Source: a virus. Taken from it: a DNA stretch of 63,905 bases. Shown here piece by piece: positions 34,552-42,806 of the stretch. Where the stretch lies: IMG/VR virus record IMGVR_UViG_3300023180_000052, positions 1 to 63,905 of that record. The stretch is one strand, 5' to 3'. Below the pieces are notes generated by a model. That model was given only the letters and a program-made list of their open reading frames with translations, was not told the origin of the DNA and made no database searches. How positions within the stretch are numbered: position 1 is the first letter of the stretch; each line of letters begins with the position of its first letter. The position numbers and the translations under genes were made by a program.

Positions 34552-36336
34552 ATGGCTAGAAATAATCGCTTCCGCAGGGCTAACTCAGGGCTCCCTGGTT
34601 ATGATAACCTTGGCTTTGAGAGTTTCGGACACCCTGCTTCACAGGCACAGCCTTCTGTTGATTCTTATGGCATTGACTCCGAGTTCGGAGAAGGTGTACG
34701 CAAAGGTCCATATAAGAGTGGTCCTGCACCTGCTTCTTATGCTTGGACTCCCGATCACCCTGCGGCAGATGATGAGATCATTGACGATTTCGCAGAGACT
34801 CGTGATCTTTACGAGCAGAATCTGAAACTCGCTATGGAGCGTAAAGCGGCAAAGTGCATCGAGATCGCTGAGAGCCGTCTTGGTAAGACTGCTTCACAGG
34901 GTGAGATCGAAGACCTCGCACTTCGCTACATGGACTTGCCTTCTCGTCAGATTAACGCAAAGCTTCAGAGCCTTGCTTCTGATTTCCTAGCAGGTGACGA
35001 AATGCAAGAAGCTACAGGCTATGAGGGCGATGATGTCGGCCCTGGCAACGTAACTGCTGAAGACACCACCGTTGCTGAAGACCTCGCTGAGGAAATCGCA
35101 ATGCTTAAAGCGGCTAACGCTCGTCTTACTCGTCAAATGCGTAGACTCGCTGAAGATGTTGTCCAAAAAGAGACAGGCTACGAGGGTACTGATGAGAGCG
35201 TAGAGACTCTTGACTCAACTGAGTCTGAGGGTCCAACCAAGAAGCTCGCTTCTGAGGCAATGGCTGAGGACATGGCTATTCTTTCTGAAATGATGGCTGA
35301 GGCGGCTCACATGGGCGATTCAGCTCGTATGGCTGAGATCATGGCTGAAATGGATCTTGTAGCTAAGACTTATCAGAAGCACAATGCTTATGGTGAGGCG
35401 GCTCCAGGCTTCGGTTATCAAGACCCTGATACTCGTGCTGAGAACCGTTCTACAGGAAATAAGGATTGGAACAAGAAGACCAAGCATTTCCACAACCTCA
35501 ACTATTACACAGCAAACAAAGAGCTTTGGAAGAAGGCAGACTTCATGGCTTCTGACATTCTTAGCGATGAGGAGTTTGCTGAGGTAATGGCAGAAATGGA
35601 AGCAATGGCTTCTGAGGAAATGGCAGGTGGTAAGGGTTCAGGTGGTAACTCTAAGGGTTCACGCAAAGTCATCAATCAGTATGGCGAAGCGGCTCCAGGC
35701 TTCGGTTATCAAGACCCTGACGTTCGTGCTCAGAATCGTGCCAACAGAGATAGTGATTGGAACAAGAAGACCAAAGAGTTCTACAACAAGAACTACTACT
35801 CTGAGAATCGTGGCAAGATTGAAGGTTGGCCTACCCCTGCTAATCCTCGTGTAGCTGAAATGGAAATGGCTGACGATCAGCTTGCGTCTGAAGAGCAGGC
35901 GATGCTTGACGAGATGCTCGCTGAAATGGAGAGCATGGCTAATCAGAATACCATGATGGCTTCTGACGAGGTGGCTTCTGACGAGGTGGCTTCTGACGAG
36001 GTGGCTTCTCACCACATGAGCGAGAGCGTTGAGTCTAGTGACATCATGGGTCTTGACCTTATGTCTGACGAAATGGGTCTTGACCCTAAGCTCGCTCGCA
36101 TCTTCCAAGCCGCTGAGGAAGTAGCTGAGGATTCTGAGGCTTCTGAGGAAGTAGCTGAGGAGACTGCTGAGGAAGCTGTTGCTACCAAGAAGTCTGCTTC
36201 TTTCCGTCCACAGACAACTGCTCGCCAAGCGTCTGTTAAGACTCTCGGAAATATTAGCCGTGAAGCAAGCTCTGCTTCTGACGAACTCAGCAAGCTTTGG
36301 GAGTCTGCTCCTGACGTTTCTAAGTTCTTCGGCTAA
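34552..36336 (+). CDS. Putative scaffold/prohead core protein
   Basis: A 594-residue, Met/Ala/Glu-rich acidic protein. The N-terminal part has DHPAADDEIIDDFAETRDLYE and ERKAAKCIEIAESRLGK, conserved in my memory upstream of major capsid genes. Two copies of a 47-residue unit begin YGEAAPGFGYQDPD and run to DWNKKTK. Later comes a run of ASDEV repeats and helical Glu-rich segments. Composition, repeats and position before decoration and capsid proteins support an internal scaffold that is later degraded. SD AAAGGA precedes the ATG. Confidence 0.65.
   Translation: MARNNRFRRANSGLPGYDNLGFESFGHPASQAQPSVDSYGIDSEFGEGVRKGPYKSGPAPASYAWTPDHPAADDEIIDDFAETRDLYEQNLKLAMERKAAKCIEIAESRLGKTASQGEIEDLALRYMDLPSRQINAKLQSLASDFLAGDEMQEATGYEGDDVGPGNVTAEDTTVAEDLAEEIAMLKAANARLTRQMRRLAEDVVQKETGYEGTDESVETLDSTESEGPTKKLASEAMAEDMAILSEMMAEAAHMGDSARMAEIMAEMDLVAKTYQKHNAYGEAAPGFGYQDPDTRAENRSTGNKDWNKKTKHFHNLNYYTANKELWKKADFMASDILSDEEFAEVMAEMEAMASEEMAGGKGSGGNSKGSRKVINQYGEAAPGFGYQDPDVRAQNRANRDSDWNKKTKEFYNKNYYSENRGKIEGWPTPANPRVAEMEMADDQLASEEQAMLDEMLAEMESMANQNTMMASDEVASDEVASDEVASHHMSESVESSDIMGLDLMSDEMGLDPKLARIFQAAEEVAEDSEASEEVAEETAEEAVATKKSASFRPQTTARQASVKTLGNISREASSASDELSKLWESAPDVSKFFG
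35388..35826 (+). repeat. Two copies of a ~145-bp coding repeat
   Basis: Copies at about 35388-35530 and 35682-35826 encode the YGEAAPGFGYQDPD...DWNKKTK unit of the scaffold. The first ~40 bases are almost identical; the rest diverges, as expected for an older internal duplication. Confidence 0.8.
35958..36009 (+). repeat. 15-bp tandem repeat in the scaffold gene
   Basis: GGCTTCTGACGAGGT is repeated three times plus a partial copy, encoding ASDEV. The copies are identical. Confidence 0.85.
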
Positions 36337-36350
36337 GAAATGTAATAAAG

Positions 36351-36373
36351 GTTCTTTTAGTTCCTTTATAATG
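36351..36373 (+). promoter_or_regulatory. Candidate late promoter upstream of the capsid genes
   Basis: GTTCTTTTAG, then TTCCTTTATAATG. It nearly matches the element at 18157-18179. It lies about 110 bases before the decoration gene start. No standard -35 TTGACA is present, as expected if read by a phage-modified polymerase. Confidence 0.5.
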
Positions 36374-36439
36374 ACACGCTTTATTATTGAAACCCTTTCG
36401 GGGGGTTGGGACTTTCCCTCCCCTTTCTTAACACACACT

Positions 36440-36460
36440 ACTCTCTTGGAAACAGAGAGT
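36440..36460 (+). promoter_or_regulatory. Leader hairpin before the decoration/capsid operon
   Basis: ACTCTCT (36440-36446) pairs exactly with AGAGAGT (36454-36460). The SD AGGAG follows 10 bases later and stays free. It may stabilise the capsid mRNA 5' end. Confidence 0.4.
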
Positions 36461-36482
36461 ATGAGCTTCTAGGAGAAATACT

Positions 36483-37109
36483 ATGGCTCTACTTGGACAA
36501 GCTAGTGGTGGGTTTACTGAGTCAAGTTCGGCTCTCAGAATTCTGCACGTTGGTGTTCGTAACACTGTCGGTCAGCTTTCTGCGAACGCATTCACTCAGA
36601 CTAACCCCCCAATTTCATCAACCGGTGCGGCTATGCCTGAAATCAATAAAACTGAGGCTTCAGGTCTTCTTGACGGTCTAGTTCGTGGCGTACTTAGTGG
36701 TTCTGTTGCTTTCGCTCAGAATACAGGCTCTAACGAGCATGGTGGACCTCAGAATGCCGTTGCTGTTCTTGGTGTCTTCCTCAACAATGCCGCAGGAAAT
36801 GCCTTTGAGAATCAACCTGGCGTTGCTTCTAACAGAGGACCTTACGTTTCAGCTCAGGGTACTTATGGAAATAAGCTCTATGAGACTAAAGGTGATCTTT
36901 CTAATGTTGCTGGAGCTACTGACTTTACTTACTCTGTAGGTGATAGACTTATCGCTTCTGTTAACGGTTATCTTACATCTGCTGATAATGGTACTGTTAC
37001 AGACGCTGACGCATTCGGTGGTGCTAAAGCTTCTGCTACCACTATCGGTATTCTTAAAATTGTTCCTGACTCAAACTCTGATGAGTTAGTCTACGACCAA
37101 CGCATCTGA
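36483..37109 (+). CDS. Probable head decoration protein
   Basis: A 208-residue protein between scaffold and major capsid genes. It is rich in Gly, Ala, Ser, Asn and Thr with beta-type alternation (VGVRNTVGQLSANAFTQ, AVAVLGVFLNNAAGNAF) and lacks Cys and membrane segments. It has its own leader, strong SD (AGGAG) and codons typical of highly expressed genes here. Position and composition suggest a decoration or cement protein. A minor capsid role is the alternative. Confidence 0.5.
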   Translation: MALLGQASGGFTESSSALRILHVGVRNTVGQLSANAFTQTNPPISSTGAAMPEINKTEASGLLDGLVRGVLSGSVAFAQNTGSNEHGGPQNAVAVLGVFLNNAAGNAFENQPGVASNRGPYVSAQGTYGNKLYETKGDLSNVAGATDFTYSVGDRLIASVNGYLTSADNGTVTDADAFGGAKASATTIGILKIVPDSNSDELVYDQRI

Positions 37110-37128
37110 TATTAGAAAGGAGCCTACA

Positions 37129-38007
37129 ATGAGTAATACAGTTGATAACGCAGTAAAGCAGAAGATCATTGCTGACTACATCAAGACCCCACAGGGTCGT
37201 AGCAAGCTAGCCGCTTCAATGACACAACCACTTCGTCTTCGTCGTGACTATACGAGTGTTGGTCGTAAGACTTTCCTCGTAGAGCAACTTCCTGATGGTG
37301 CTTTGCCGATCTACGACAAAGACCCTGACGTAACTGCTTTCGTAGTTGGTGAAGAAGGCGAGAACATTCTTGCTATCACCAAGCCACGTCGTGTCATTTT
37401 CCCTCTCTTTGAGATCGCTTCTAACCCTGAGATTCCATTGACTCAGATTAAGGAAAGACGCTTCGATCTTATCGAGAGAGCACAGGATTTGGCTCGTGCT
37501 CAGATTCAGGCGGCAGAGGACGAGCGTGTATTCGCTATCCTCGATGCTGTTGCGACTCAGGGCTTCGACTCAATCGCAGGTCAGACTAACGCTGACATTC
37601 CTGTTATCGCTCCTCTTAACGGTGCTGTTCTCGCTGACGCATACGCTCAGATTGAGCGTCACGATCTTCGTGTAGCTCGTGTCTTTATGAATGCTCGTGA
37701 CTACGCTGACATCCGTAAGTTTGGTCGTGATATTCTTGACATCGAGAGCCAAGCGGCTCTCCTCAAGACAGGTCTTCAGGCTACCCTTTGGGGTGCTCAG
37801 ATTATCACTAGCCGTCTCGTTCCTGTTGGAACTGTTTACGTCTGCTGTGAGCCTGAGATGTTCGGTCGTATTCCTGTTCGTACCGAGCTTACCGTTCTCT
37901 CTGCTGACGATCCAAAGGCTCGTACAATTGGATTCAGCGTATTTGAGAATTTGGGTATTGGAGCCTACAACCCTAAGGGTCTAGCTCGCCTTACCGTTAC
38001 TCGCTAA
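37129..38007 (+). CDS. Major capsid protein, HK97 fold
   Basis: A 292-residue protein. The E-loop region (FLVEQLPDGALPIYDKD), spine helix (LIERAQDLARAQIQAAEDERVFAILDAV), A-domain (HDLRVARVFMNARDYADIRKFG; TGLQATLWGAQIITSRLVPVGTVYV) and the closing FSVFENLGIGAYNPKGLA follow the HK97-type pattern of large myophages. No obvious N-terminal delta domain precedes it. SD AAAGGAG lies before the start and a strong terminator follows the gene, as expected for the most abundant virion protein. Confidence 0.85.
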   Translation: MSNTVDNAVKQKIIADYIKTPQGRSKLAASMTQPLRLRRDYTSVGRKTFLVEQLPDGALPIYDKDPDVTAFVVGEEGENILAITKPRRVIFPLFEIASNPEIPLTQIKERRFDLIERAQDLARAQIQAAEDERVFAILDAVATQGFDSIAGQTNADIPVIAPLNGAVLADAYAQIERHDLRVARVFMNARDYADIRKFGRDILDIESQAALLKTGLQATLWGAQIITSRLVPVGTVYVCCEPEMFGRIPVRTELTVLSADDPKARTIGFSVFENLGIGAYNPKGLARLTVTR

Positions 38008-38066
38008 TCTTTAAGAAATAGCTAGTAAATAAGCCTACTTAGGTGGGCTTAGGTAATCTCAGATTA

Positions 38067-38098
38067 AACCTCATCTTCTTCGGGAGATGAGGTTTTTT
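38067..38098 (+). terminator. Rho-independent terminator after the capsid gene
   Basis: AACCTCATCT (38067-38076) pairs perfectly with AGATGAGGTT (38085-38094), followed by TTTT. A smaller AAGCC/GGCTT hairpin lies just upstream. Confidence 0.9.
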
Positions 38099-38119
38099 CG
38101 TATCTAGGTGAAATAAATC

Positions 38120-38190
38120 TTGACCTCTTTAGGTTCTTAGTGGTACGAATGGTACACAACCAACCACACTAGAACCTAAAGAGAGGTCAG
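38120..38190 (+). promoter_or_regulatory. Long hairpin masking a ribosome binding site
   Basis: TTGACCTCTTTAGGTTCT (from 38120) pairs with AGAACCTAAAGAGAGGTCA (38171-38189) save a two-base bulge, and TAGTGGT/ACCACACTA extends the stem inward. The SD AGAGAGG for the ATG at 38194 lies in the right arm. T4 controls several late genes, including the homing endonuclease I-TevI, by similar SD-masking hairpins. Confidence 0.6.
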
Positions 38191-38193
38191 AGA

Positions 38194-38523
38194 ATGAACG
38201 CTTTTGAACGCATATATGAAGGTATCGGGCTTGCCTTAGCAAAGGTAGGATATTTCCTCCTTACTCTTGTGTGCCTGTATCTTTGTGTCGGGTCAGCTTG
38301 CATCTTAGGATTCATTGTAGGGGGTATGCTTGGCTACTTTAGTTTTGACGACTTTGTAGGGTGGGTCTTATGGTATGTGTTCCCCTTACCTCTTGGGTGG
38401 GGGATTTTCGTAGGTGTTTTGTACGCCCTTATCTGTGGGTTTATTGCGTTGTTTGGGGTGACATACGAACTGCTAACTAGAAGAGAACTTAAAGGTGTCC
38501 TATATCACATGGAGTCACTATGA
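38194..38523 (+). CDS. Small multi-pass membrane protein
   Basis: A 109-residue protein with about three hydrophobic helices (about 15-45, 53-68, 72-93) and short loops. A basic tail ends the protein. It overlaps the homing endonuclease by ATGA. It might be a holin or an envelope-modifying protein; nothing distinguishes these. The masked SD suggests expression must be tightly timed, which fits a toxic membrane protein. Confidence 0.6.
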   Translation: MNAFERIYEGIGLALAKVGYFLLTLVCLYLCVGSACILGFIVGGMLGYFSFDDFVGWVLWYVFPLPLGWGIFVGVLYALICGFIALFGVTYELLTRRELKGVLYHMESL

Positions 38524-39431
38524 GAGCGATACCTTGCCCTATCAGTAGAGAGAGGTTTGTAGACCTCTATGTGAACCAATGCTTAACCGAGAAACAGATC
38601 AACGAGCTTTTGATTTCTGAGGGTCTTGACTCAAGCATGAAGCGTATTCGTAGTTGGAGACTACGCTATGAGATTGAGACAGTTGCGAAATATGATCGGC
38701 TTGATTTACCTAAGATTGAGGGAGAGCTAAAGTCAATCCTTATCGGGTCAATGCTTGGTGACGGTCGTATTGCCTTTAGGACGAACGCTTCGCATTATGA
38801 GGAACGCCACGCACCTAATCAGAAAGAGTATCTTGAATGGAAGCAAAAGAAATGGGGCAAGTGGTCTAGTGGCGAGTTGACCACAGCCATGAGTCGAGAG
38901 TTTACTTCTTATATCTTTCGCACCCATGCTCACCCTATGTTGAATGAGTACCGAGACTTGTTCTATGAGGAAAGGGATAAGGGTTGGAAAGTAGTTAAGT
39001 ATGACATTGTAGATCAAGTAGACGAGTTAGCATTTGCGATGTGGTATCTTGATGATGGGTTTAGTGGTCATTGGCCTTGTATCACTTTTGGAGCTAAAGG
39101 GGAGAGTCGAGCGAACGCTTACTTAATCTTTGAGAAGTTTGGTTTATCCCCTAGATGGAAACTCAGGAAAGGTGAGACAGGAGAGTTCCATTTCCGAGAG
39201 GAAGATGCTGAGAGGTTTATTGAGATCGTTAGCCCTCATGTACCCGACTGTATGAAATACAAGTTAGACTTTGGATTTCAAGGTCGCAACAATGCTGTTA
39301 AGAAGAAGATGGACAAGGACTTGTTATTAGAGCTTAGGGGTAAGGGTTGGAGTCAGCGTAGGATTGCTAAGTATCTTGATTGTGGTGCGAGCACAGTTGG
39401 TCGTTGGTTAGTGAAGTTTGGAGTAGACTGA
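38520..39431 (+). CDS. Free-standing LAGLIDADG homing endonuclease
   Basis: A 303-residue protein. The two LAGLIDADG motifs are ILIGSMLGDGRI (about 78-89) and ELAFAMWYLDDGF (about 167-179), spaced as in the LAGLIDADG_2 group. The N-terminus has a small helical region and the C-terminus a helix-turn-helix (KGWSQRRIAKYLDCGASTVGRWL). It likely cuts a specific DNA site to spread itself, perhaps in the capsid region of related phages. It is not inside a recognisable intron. Coupled to the membrane gene upstream; terminator follows. Confidence 0.9.
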   Translation: MRAIPCPISRERFVDLYVNQCLTEKQINELLISEGLDSSMKRIRSWRLRYEIETVAKYDRLDLPKIEGELKSILIGSMLGDGRIAFRTNASHYEERHAPNQKEYLEWKQKKWGKWSSGELTTAMSREFTSYIFRTHAHPMLNEYRDLFYEERDKGWKVVKYDIVDQVDELAFAMWYLDDGFSGHWPCITFGAKGESRANAYLIFEKFGLSPRWKLRKGETGEFHFREEDAERFIEIVSPHVPDCMKYKLDFGFQGRNNAVKKKMDKDLLLELRGKGWSQRRIAKYLDCGASTVGRWLVKFGVD

Positions 39432-39437
39432 TTCTAG

Positions 39438-39492
39438 GGGATAGAAAAGTCTATACTTAACAACAAGTGCATACTTTTCTATCCCTTTTTTT
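39438..39492 (+). terminator. Strong rho-independent terminator
   Basis: GGGATAGAAAAGT (39438-39450) pairs perfectly over 13 bases with ACTTTTCTATCCC (39473-39485), followed by TTTTTTTG. The ATAGAAAAGT arm is also found in the hairpin at 12964-13000. Confidence 0.93.
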
Positions 39493-39552
39493 GTTTGTTT
39501 ATCTTCTCTATTAGGTGTTCCTTTAACCTTTAGCTCATACGGAGAAATGATT

Positions 39553-39918
39553 ATGAGAAGAACAGCATCAGAAGTCCTTAGAGACTTAGAAATAAGAGTA
39601 GCCAACCTTGAAAAACAAGCGAGTATCATTGCTAACACCATAGTTCAACAGCTTGGTGGTAGTCGTAGGCTTCAAATTTTCATTGGGTTAAAGCAGATTC
39701 TTACTGCGTCTAATGCCGTTACCTTAGTATTTCCAAAACCTAAACATAGAGGTGCTGTGAATAGGGTTCGTATCACTCTTAATGGTAAAGACCTCTATGA
39801 CATGGAATTCATTCGCACTCATGGTCATAGCGTAAAGGTAGTAAAAGAGTTCAATGATGTTTATGCAGAGGACTTGAAAGATCGGTTTGAAGATGGTACA
39901 GGACTCTACATTCGTTAA
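39553..39918 (+). CDS. Short N-tagged hypothetical protein
   Basis: A 121-residue protein. ATG at 39553 is preferred to 39547 because it lies 8 bases after GGAG and gives the exact tag start (MRRTASEVLRDLEIRVANLEK). The body (about 25-121) is a small alpha/beta domain (RRLQIFIGLKQILTASNAVTL; RVRITLNGKDLYDMEFI). No family known. It is the tagged member farthest from the others, beyond the head module. Confidence 0.65.
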   Translation: MRRTASEVLRDLEIRVANLEKQASIIANTIVQQLGGSRRLQIFIGLKQILTASNAVTLVFPKPKHRGAVNRVRITLNGKDLYDMEFIRTHGHSVKVVKEFNDVYAEDLKDRFEDGTGLYIR

Positions 39919-39937
39919 TGATAGAGGAAGGTGTATC

Positions 39938-40483
39938 TTGAAATATTTATCGTTAATGATTCTGAGCTTAGTTCTTCTATTTCCCACGACTACTCTAGCA
40001 GAGGAAACAGTAGAGGAAAACAATTGGGAAGTGAGCTTCGGCACGACTCAAATGTTTATCGGTTGGTACGACAAGGGTTCTTCACCTGTACCGACTGCTT
40101 CAGCGACTCTTATTCTTTCTCGTAAGGTTTTTGGAGACTTTGCCCTATGGGGTGTGTTTAATCTCCCACTTGTACCTAATAAGAGAGTAACAGAAGACGG
40201 TTTACTAGTAGAGACTCAGACACCTCCAACATTTATGTTAGGGGCGAGCTATGAGCTTATGAGTTATGAGATCAGTAAAACTAAGAGTTTGGGTATAGAC
40301 GCAGGTGCTTCTGTGGGCAGACCTTTGACGCTTGACGGGCAGTTATTTCCTGTGGGTGCTTTCCGTTTCAAGATTCTTACCTCTCAAGACAGCACGATGT
40401 ATGCAGGGGTTACGACTTCGCCTTACAATGCTGAGGGTGATCTTGTTTGGGGTATCATTTACGGAGCAGGTACGAGGTTTTAG
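39938..40483 (+). CDS. Exported protein, possible outer-membrane barrel
   Basis: A 181-residue protein. TTG at 39938 follows GAGGAAGG and gives a classical signal peptide (LSLMILSLVLLFPTTTLA, then EE). The ~160-residue mature part consists of alternating amphipathic strands with Gly turns (VSFGTTQMFIGWY, SATLILSRKVFGDFALWGVF, GASYELMSYEI, FRFKILTSQDSTMYAGV). It ends in Phe (GAGTRF), a hallmark of outer-membrane proteins. It might alter the host surface, for example to block other phages. The role is inference. Confidence 0.6.
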   Translation: MKYLSLMILSLVLLFPTTTLAEETVEENNWEVSFGTTQMFIGWYDKGSSPVPTASATLILSRKVFGDFALWGVFNLPLVPNKRVTEDGLLVETQTPPTFMLGASYELMSYEISKTKSLGIDAGASVGRPLTLDGQLFPVGAFRFKILTSQDSTMYAGVTTSPYNAEGDLVWGIIYGAGTRF

Positions 40484-40487
40484 CTTT

Positions 40488-40919
40488 TTAAGTCAGAAGC
40501 TCTAAGGCTCTTTCGAGGTTTTTCATATTAAACCCGTAATCTTGGTATTTCTTATGTACTCGTTCTAGGTATTTGAGTGAGGGCGTGTTCATTTCCTCAC
40601 TATCTACATAGTAAACTTTAGCTCTAACGAATCCCCCCTCGTCTGTAAGTATGTCCATTTCAGATACTTTAGACTTGTTTATTGGCGAAGGTAGCTCTTT
40701 AGAGTCTACGGTATAAAGAACACCCTCTACATAGTCGTTGTACTTGCTAGGGGAAATAGAACAGAACCCTTTACCTGTTTCTTTATCCTTACCTGCAAAG
40801 ACGAGTCTGAACCCTTTTAGGGTTGCGAACTTGTAGAACTGTGCAGAGGGGTACTCTGTTGTCATTCTAAACTCTTCTAGGTTTAGTCCATATGCAAAGT
40901 AAAAGGTAGGGGATTTCAT
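40488..40919 (-). CDS. Gamma-glutamylcyclotransferase-like (AIG2) protein
   Basis: A 143-residue protein. ATG at 40919 lies 8 bases after AAGGA; a longer frame to 41003 lacks an SD. YFAYGLNLEEFRM matches the YFAYGSN glutamyl-binding motif with Ser changed to Leu. VEGVLYTVD and VRAKVYYVDSEE are the usual later strands. The region normally holding the catalytic Glu (LDxxEG) reads differently, so cyclotransferase activity is doubtful. It may bind glutamyl groups only. Minus strand, convergent with the barrel gene. Confidence 0.7.
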   Translation of the reverse strand: MKSPTFYFAYGLNLEEFRMTTEYPSAQFYKFATLKGFRLVFAGKDKETGKGFCSISPSKYNDYVEGVLYTVDSKELPSPINKSKVSEMDILTDEGGFVRAKVYYVDSEEMNTPSLKYLERVHKKYQDYGFNMKNLERALELLT

Positions 40920-40990
40920 ATTTCTTATCCTTTCTTTATCGAGAGTCATTATAATAATACAGCATATATAGTTTACAAAAGAGGTGAAGC

Positions 40991-42718
40991 ATGAACGAGA
41001 CATTAGCTCAATTAATTAGGTTAGCGTATGACAACCCTGACCTGCGTAGTTTATTGCTTCCGATTATCATTTCTGAGATCGACCCTCAACTTTTGCTCAA
41101 GACAGGTGCTTCCACGAAGTCACAGAAGCGAAAAAAGAAAAAAATAAAGGAAAGAGAGAGGGAGAAGGAGCAAGAAAGAGAGAGGGAGAGGGAGAGGATT
41201 CAGAATGCTACGATAGAAGAAATGCTATCTGACTTTGAGTTTATTGCTCACATCAAGAGAACTCAAAAAGACAATACTTGGGTAGACCCAAATACTAACC
41301 TAGAGAATAACATTAACTCTATTCTTTCTAAAGCTCGTGGGCAGTCTGATATTTCTGGTGAGAATATTAGTCAAGAGTGGGCAAGTGGTATTATTTCTGA
41401 GCTATATAAACAACATAGAGAAGAAGTATCTGTAGACACCGCTTATGGTGGAGATCAATATAAAGCCGAGTTAGATCAGCTTCACGAAATGCTTGATGGG
41501 TTAGCTAATACAGGAGCACTTGATGAGCTAAGAAAAGATTCGAGAAGAGTTTGTACCTTAATTTCTAGGAAGATGTCTGAGGGTGCTTTCGTAGAGCGAT
41601 CAGGAGCCATTTCTAAAATGGCTGACAACTTCCTATGGGGTCTTGAAAGACAGGCTATTCCGATTGCCGATCTCCTTCGTAAGTTGAATGAGCTAAAAGA
41701 AAAGATGAAAGAGAAAGACCGAGAAAGCCTGTCAACGACAGGTGAGCTTCAACCACTTGATGATGTAGTCTTTGAGGAAGTTGCAAAATTGTTAGGGAAA
41801 GGGACTTATGCCGTTGTAAATTTAGAATATGAGGCTCAGATAGAAAAACTGCAAAATGATTTAGGCGATCTGTTAGGGAAACAAATACTTAAAGGGATTA
41901 AAGAGTATGGTAAGGAAGCTATTTCTGAGGGGACTATGGCTGTTTTAGAAGCTACAGTGGGGGCTGTGGGAGGGGGTGTTGTAACTGCTATTGCAAATGC
42001 TTTCGGTTTTGAACATAAGATGAGAAAAGTGAAAGGAAATGTGGTTGAGGTGGTAGGTCGGGGGGTAGACAAGATGAGAGGGACAAAAGGTTCGGGCGAA
42101 CATTGGGAAGAAAAATTCTTACAAGCTACGATGACACCTGCTTCGATTAATGATGCTTATCAAGGCAGAGTAGATGAGATTTCAGCTAAAGTTAAGGAAG
42201 CTGAAACTAGAGAAGATATACTTTCTTTAATCGGAGAAGTGAGAAATACTACTGACCAATACTATACAGAAGCTAAGGTTGATATAGATAGGTCTATCCA
42301 AAGGTCAGTGGTTTACAAGAGAATAGACTCTGCGAGGAACAGGGGTAATCAGGAGATTCAGAATACGCCTAGAGGTCAAAGAGACACCTCTGTTTCAAGG
42401 CAGTTAGACAGAGCCATAGCAGGAGTCTCTAACTTAGCAAATCTTGTTTCTAAGGCAGAAGCGAAGACTGAAGATTTAAGGAGTAAGTTTGCTTCAGAGC
42501 CAAAACACGCAGGCATTTCTTTACTACTCATACAGAGAGAACTAGAGCAGGCATACGCAGAACAAGAGATTATTTCTGCTTTTGAGTCTGAGACACCAAA
42601 AATGTTTGAAAGGTCAATAGATATACTTAAAGATCGTGACAAACGAGACTTGATCTTTGGTGTTAAGGACAAAGAGATCAGAGATTCTTTCAATAAGTTG
42701 ACTGAGGCTGAAGTTTAA
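40991..42718 (+). CDS. Large helical protein with N-terminal LAY module
   Basis: A 575-residue protein. It opens with LIRLAYDNPDLRSLLLPII (about residues 8-26), the recurring LAY module. A Lys/Arg/Glu repeat helix follows (about 45-70). The body is helical with a Gly/Ala-rich hydrophobic patch (ATVGAVGGGVVTAIANAFG, about 318-336) that might be membrane-active. SD GAGGTG precedes the start. No catalytic motif. A virion or ejected-protein role fits the module but is inference. Confidence 0.6.
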   Translation: MNETLAQLIRLAYDNPDLRSLLLPIIISEIDPQLLLKTGASTKSQKRKKKKIKEREREKEQERERERERIQNATIEEMLSDFEFIAHIKRTQKDNTWVDPNTNLENNINSILSKARGQSDISGENISQEWASGIISELYKQHREEVSVDTAYGGDQYKAELDQLHEMLDGLANTGALDELRKDSRRVCTLISRKMSEGAFVERSGAISKMADNFLWGLERQAIPIADLLRKLNELKEKMKEKDRESLSTTGELQPLDDVVFEEVAKLLGKGTYAVVNLEYEAQIEKLQNDLGDLLGKQILKGIKEYGKEAISEGTMAVLEATVGAVGGGVVTAIANAFGFEHKMRKVKGNVVEVVGRGVDKMRGTKGSGEHWEEKFLQATMTPASINDAYQGRVDEISAKVKEAETREDILSLIGEVRNTTDQYYTEAKVDIDRSIQRSVVYKRIDSARNRGNQEIQNTPRGQRDTSVSRQLDRAIAGVSNLANLVSKAEAKTEDLRSKFASEPKHAGISLLLIQRELEQAYAEQEIISAFESETPKMFERSIDILKDRDKRDLIFGVKDKEIRDSFNKLTEAEV

Positions 42719-42730
42719 TAGTTTCTTGTT

Positions 42731-42748
42731 GTTTAGTATGATGTAAAC
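42731..42748 (+). promoter_or_regulatory. Candidate promoter, TTTAGTATGATG type
   Basis: GTTTAGTATGATGTAAAC resembles TTTAGTATAATGTAAA at 29054. It lies about 60 bases before the 42807 start. A small GGTCGG/CTGACC hairpin follows at 42758-42774. Confidence 0.4.
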
Positions 42749-42806
42749 TATATGTAGGTCGGTATAACTGACCAATCTTCTACTTAAGAAAGAAATGGAG
42801 AACACA

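Noticed and set aside
35659-36438. Long antisense open frame (259 codons) over the scaffold gene
   Set aside because: It is a shadow of the biased Ala/Glu/Ser codons and tandem repeats on the plus strand. There is no ribosome binding site, and composition is implausible.
36337-36482. tRNA gene in the longer intergenic gaps (also 6926-7060, 7763-7904, 38008-38193)
   Set aside because: No cloverleaf, TTCGA-type T-loop or CCA end could be found; the gaps hold leaders, hairpins and terminators instead.
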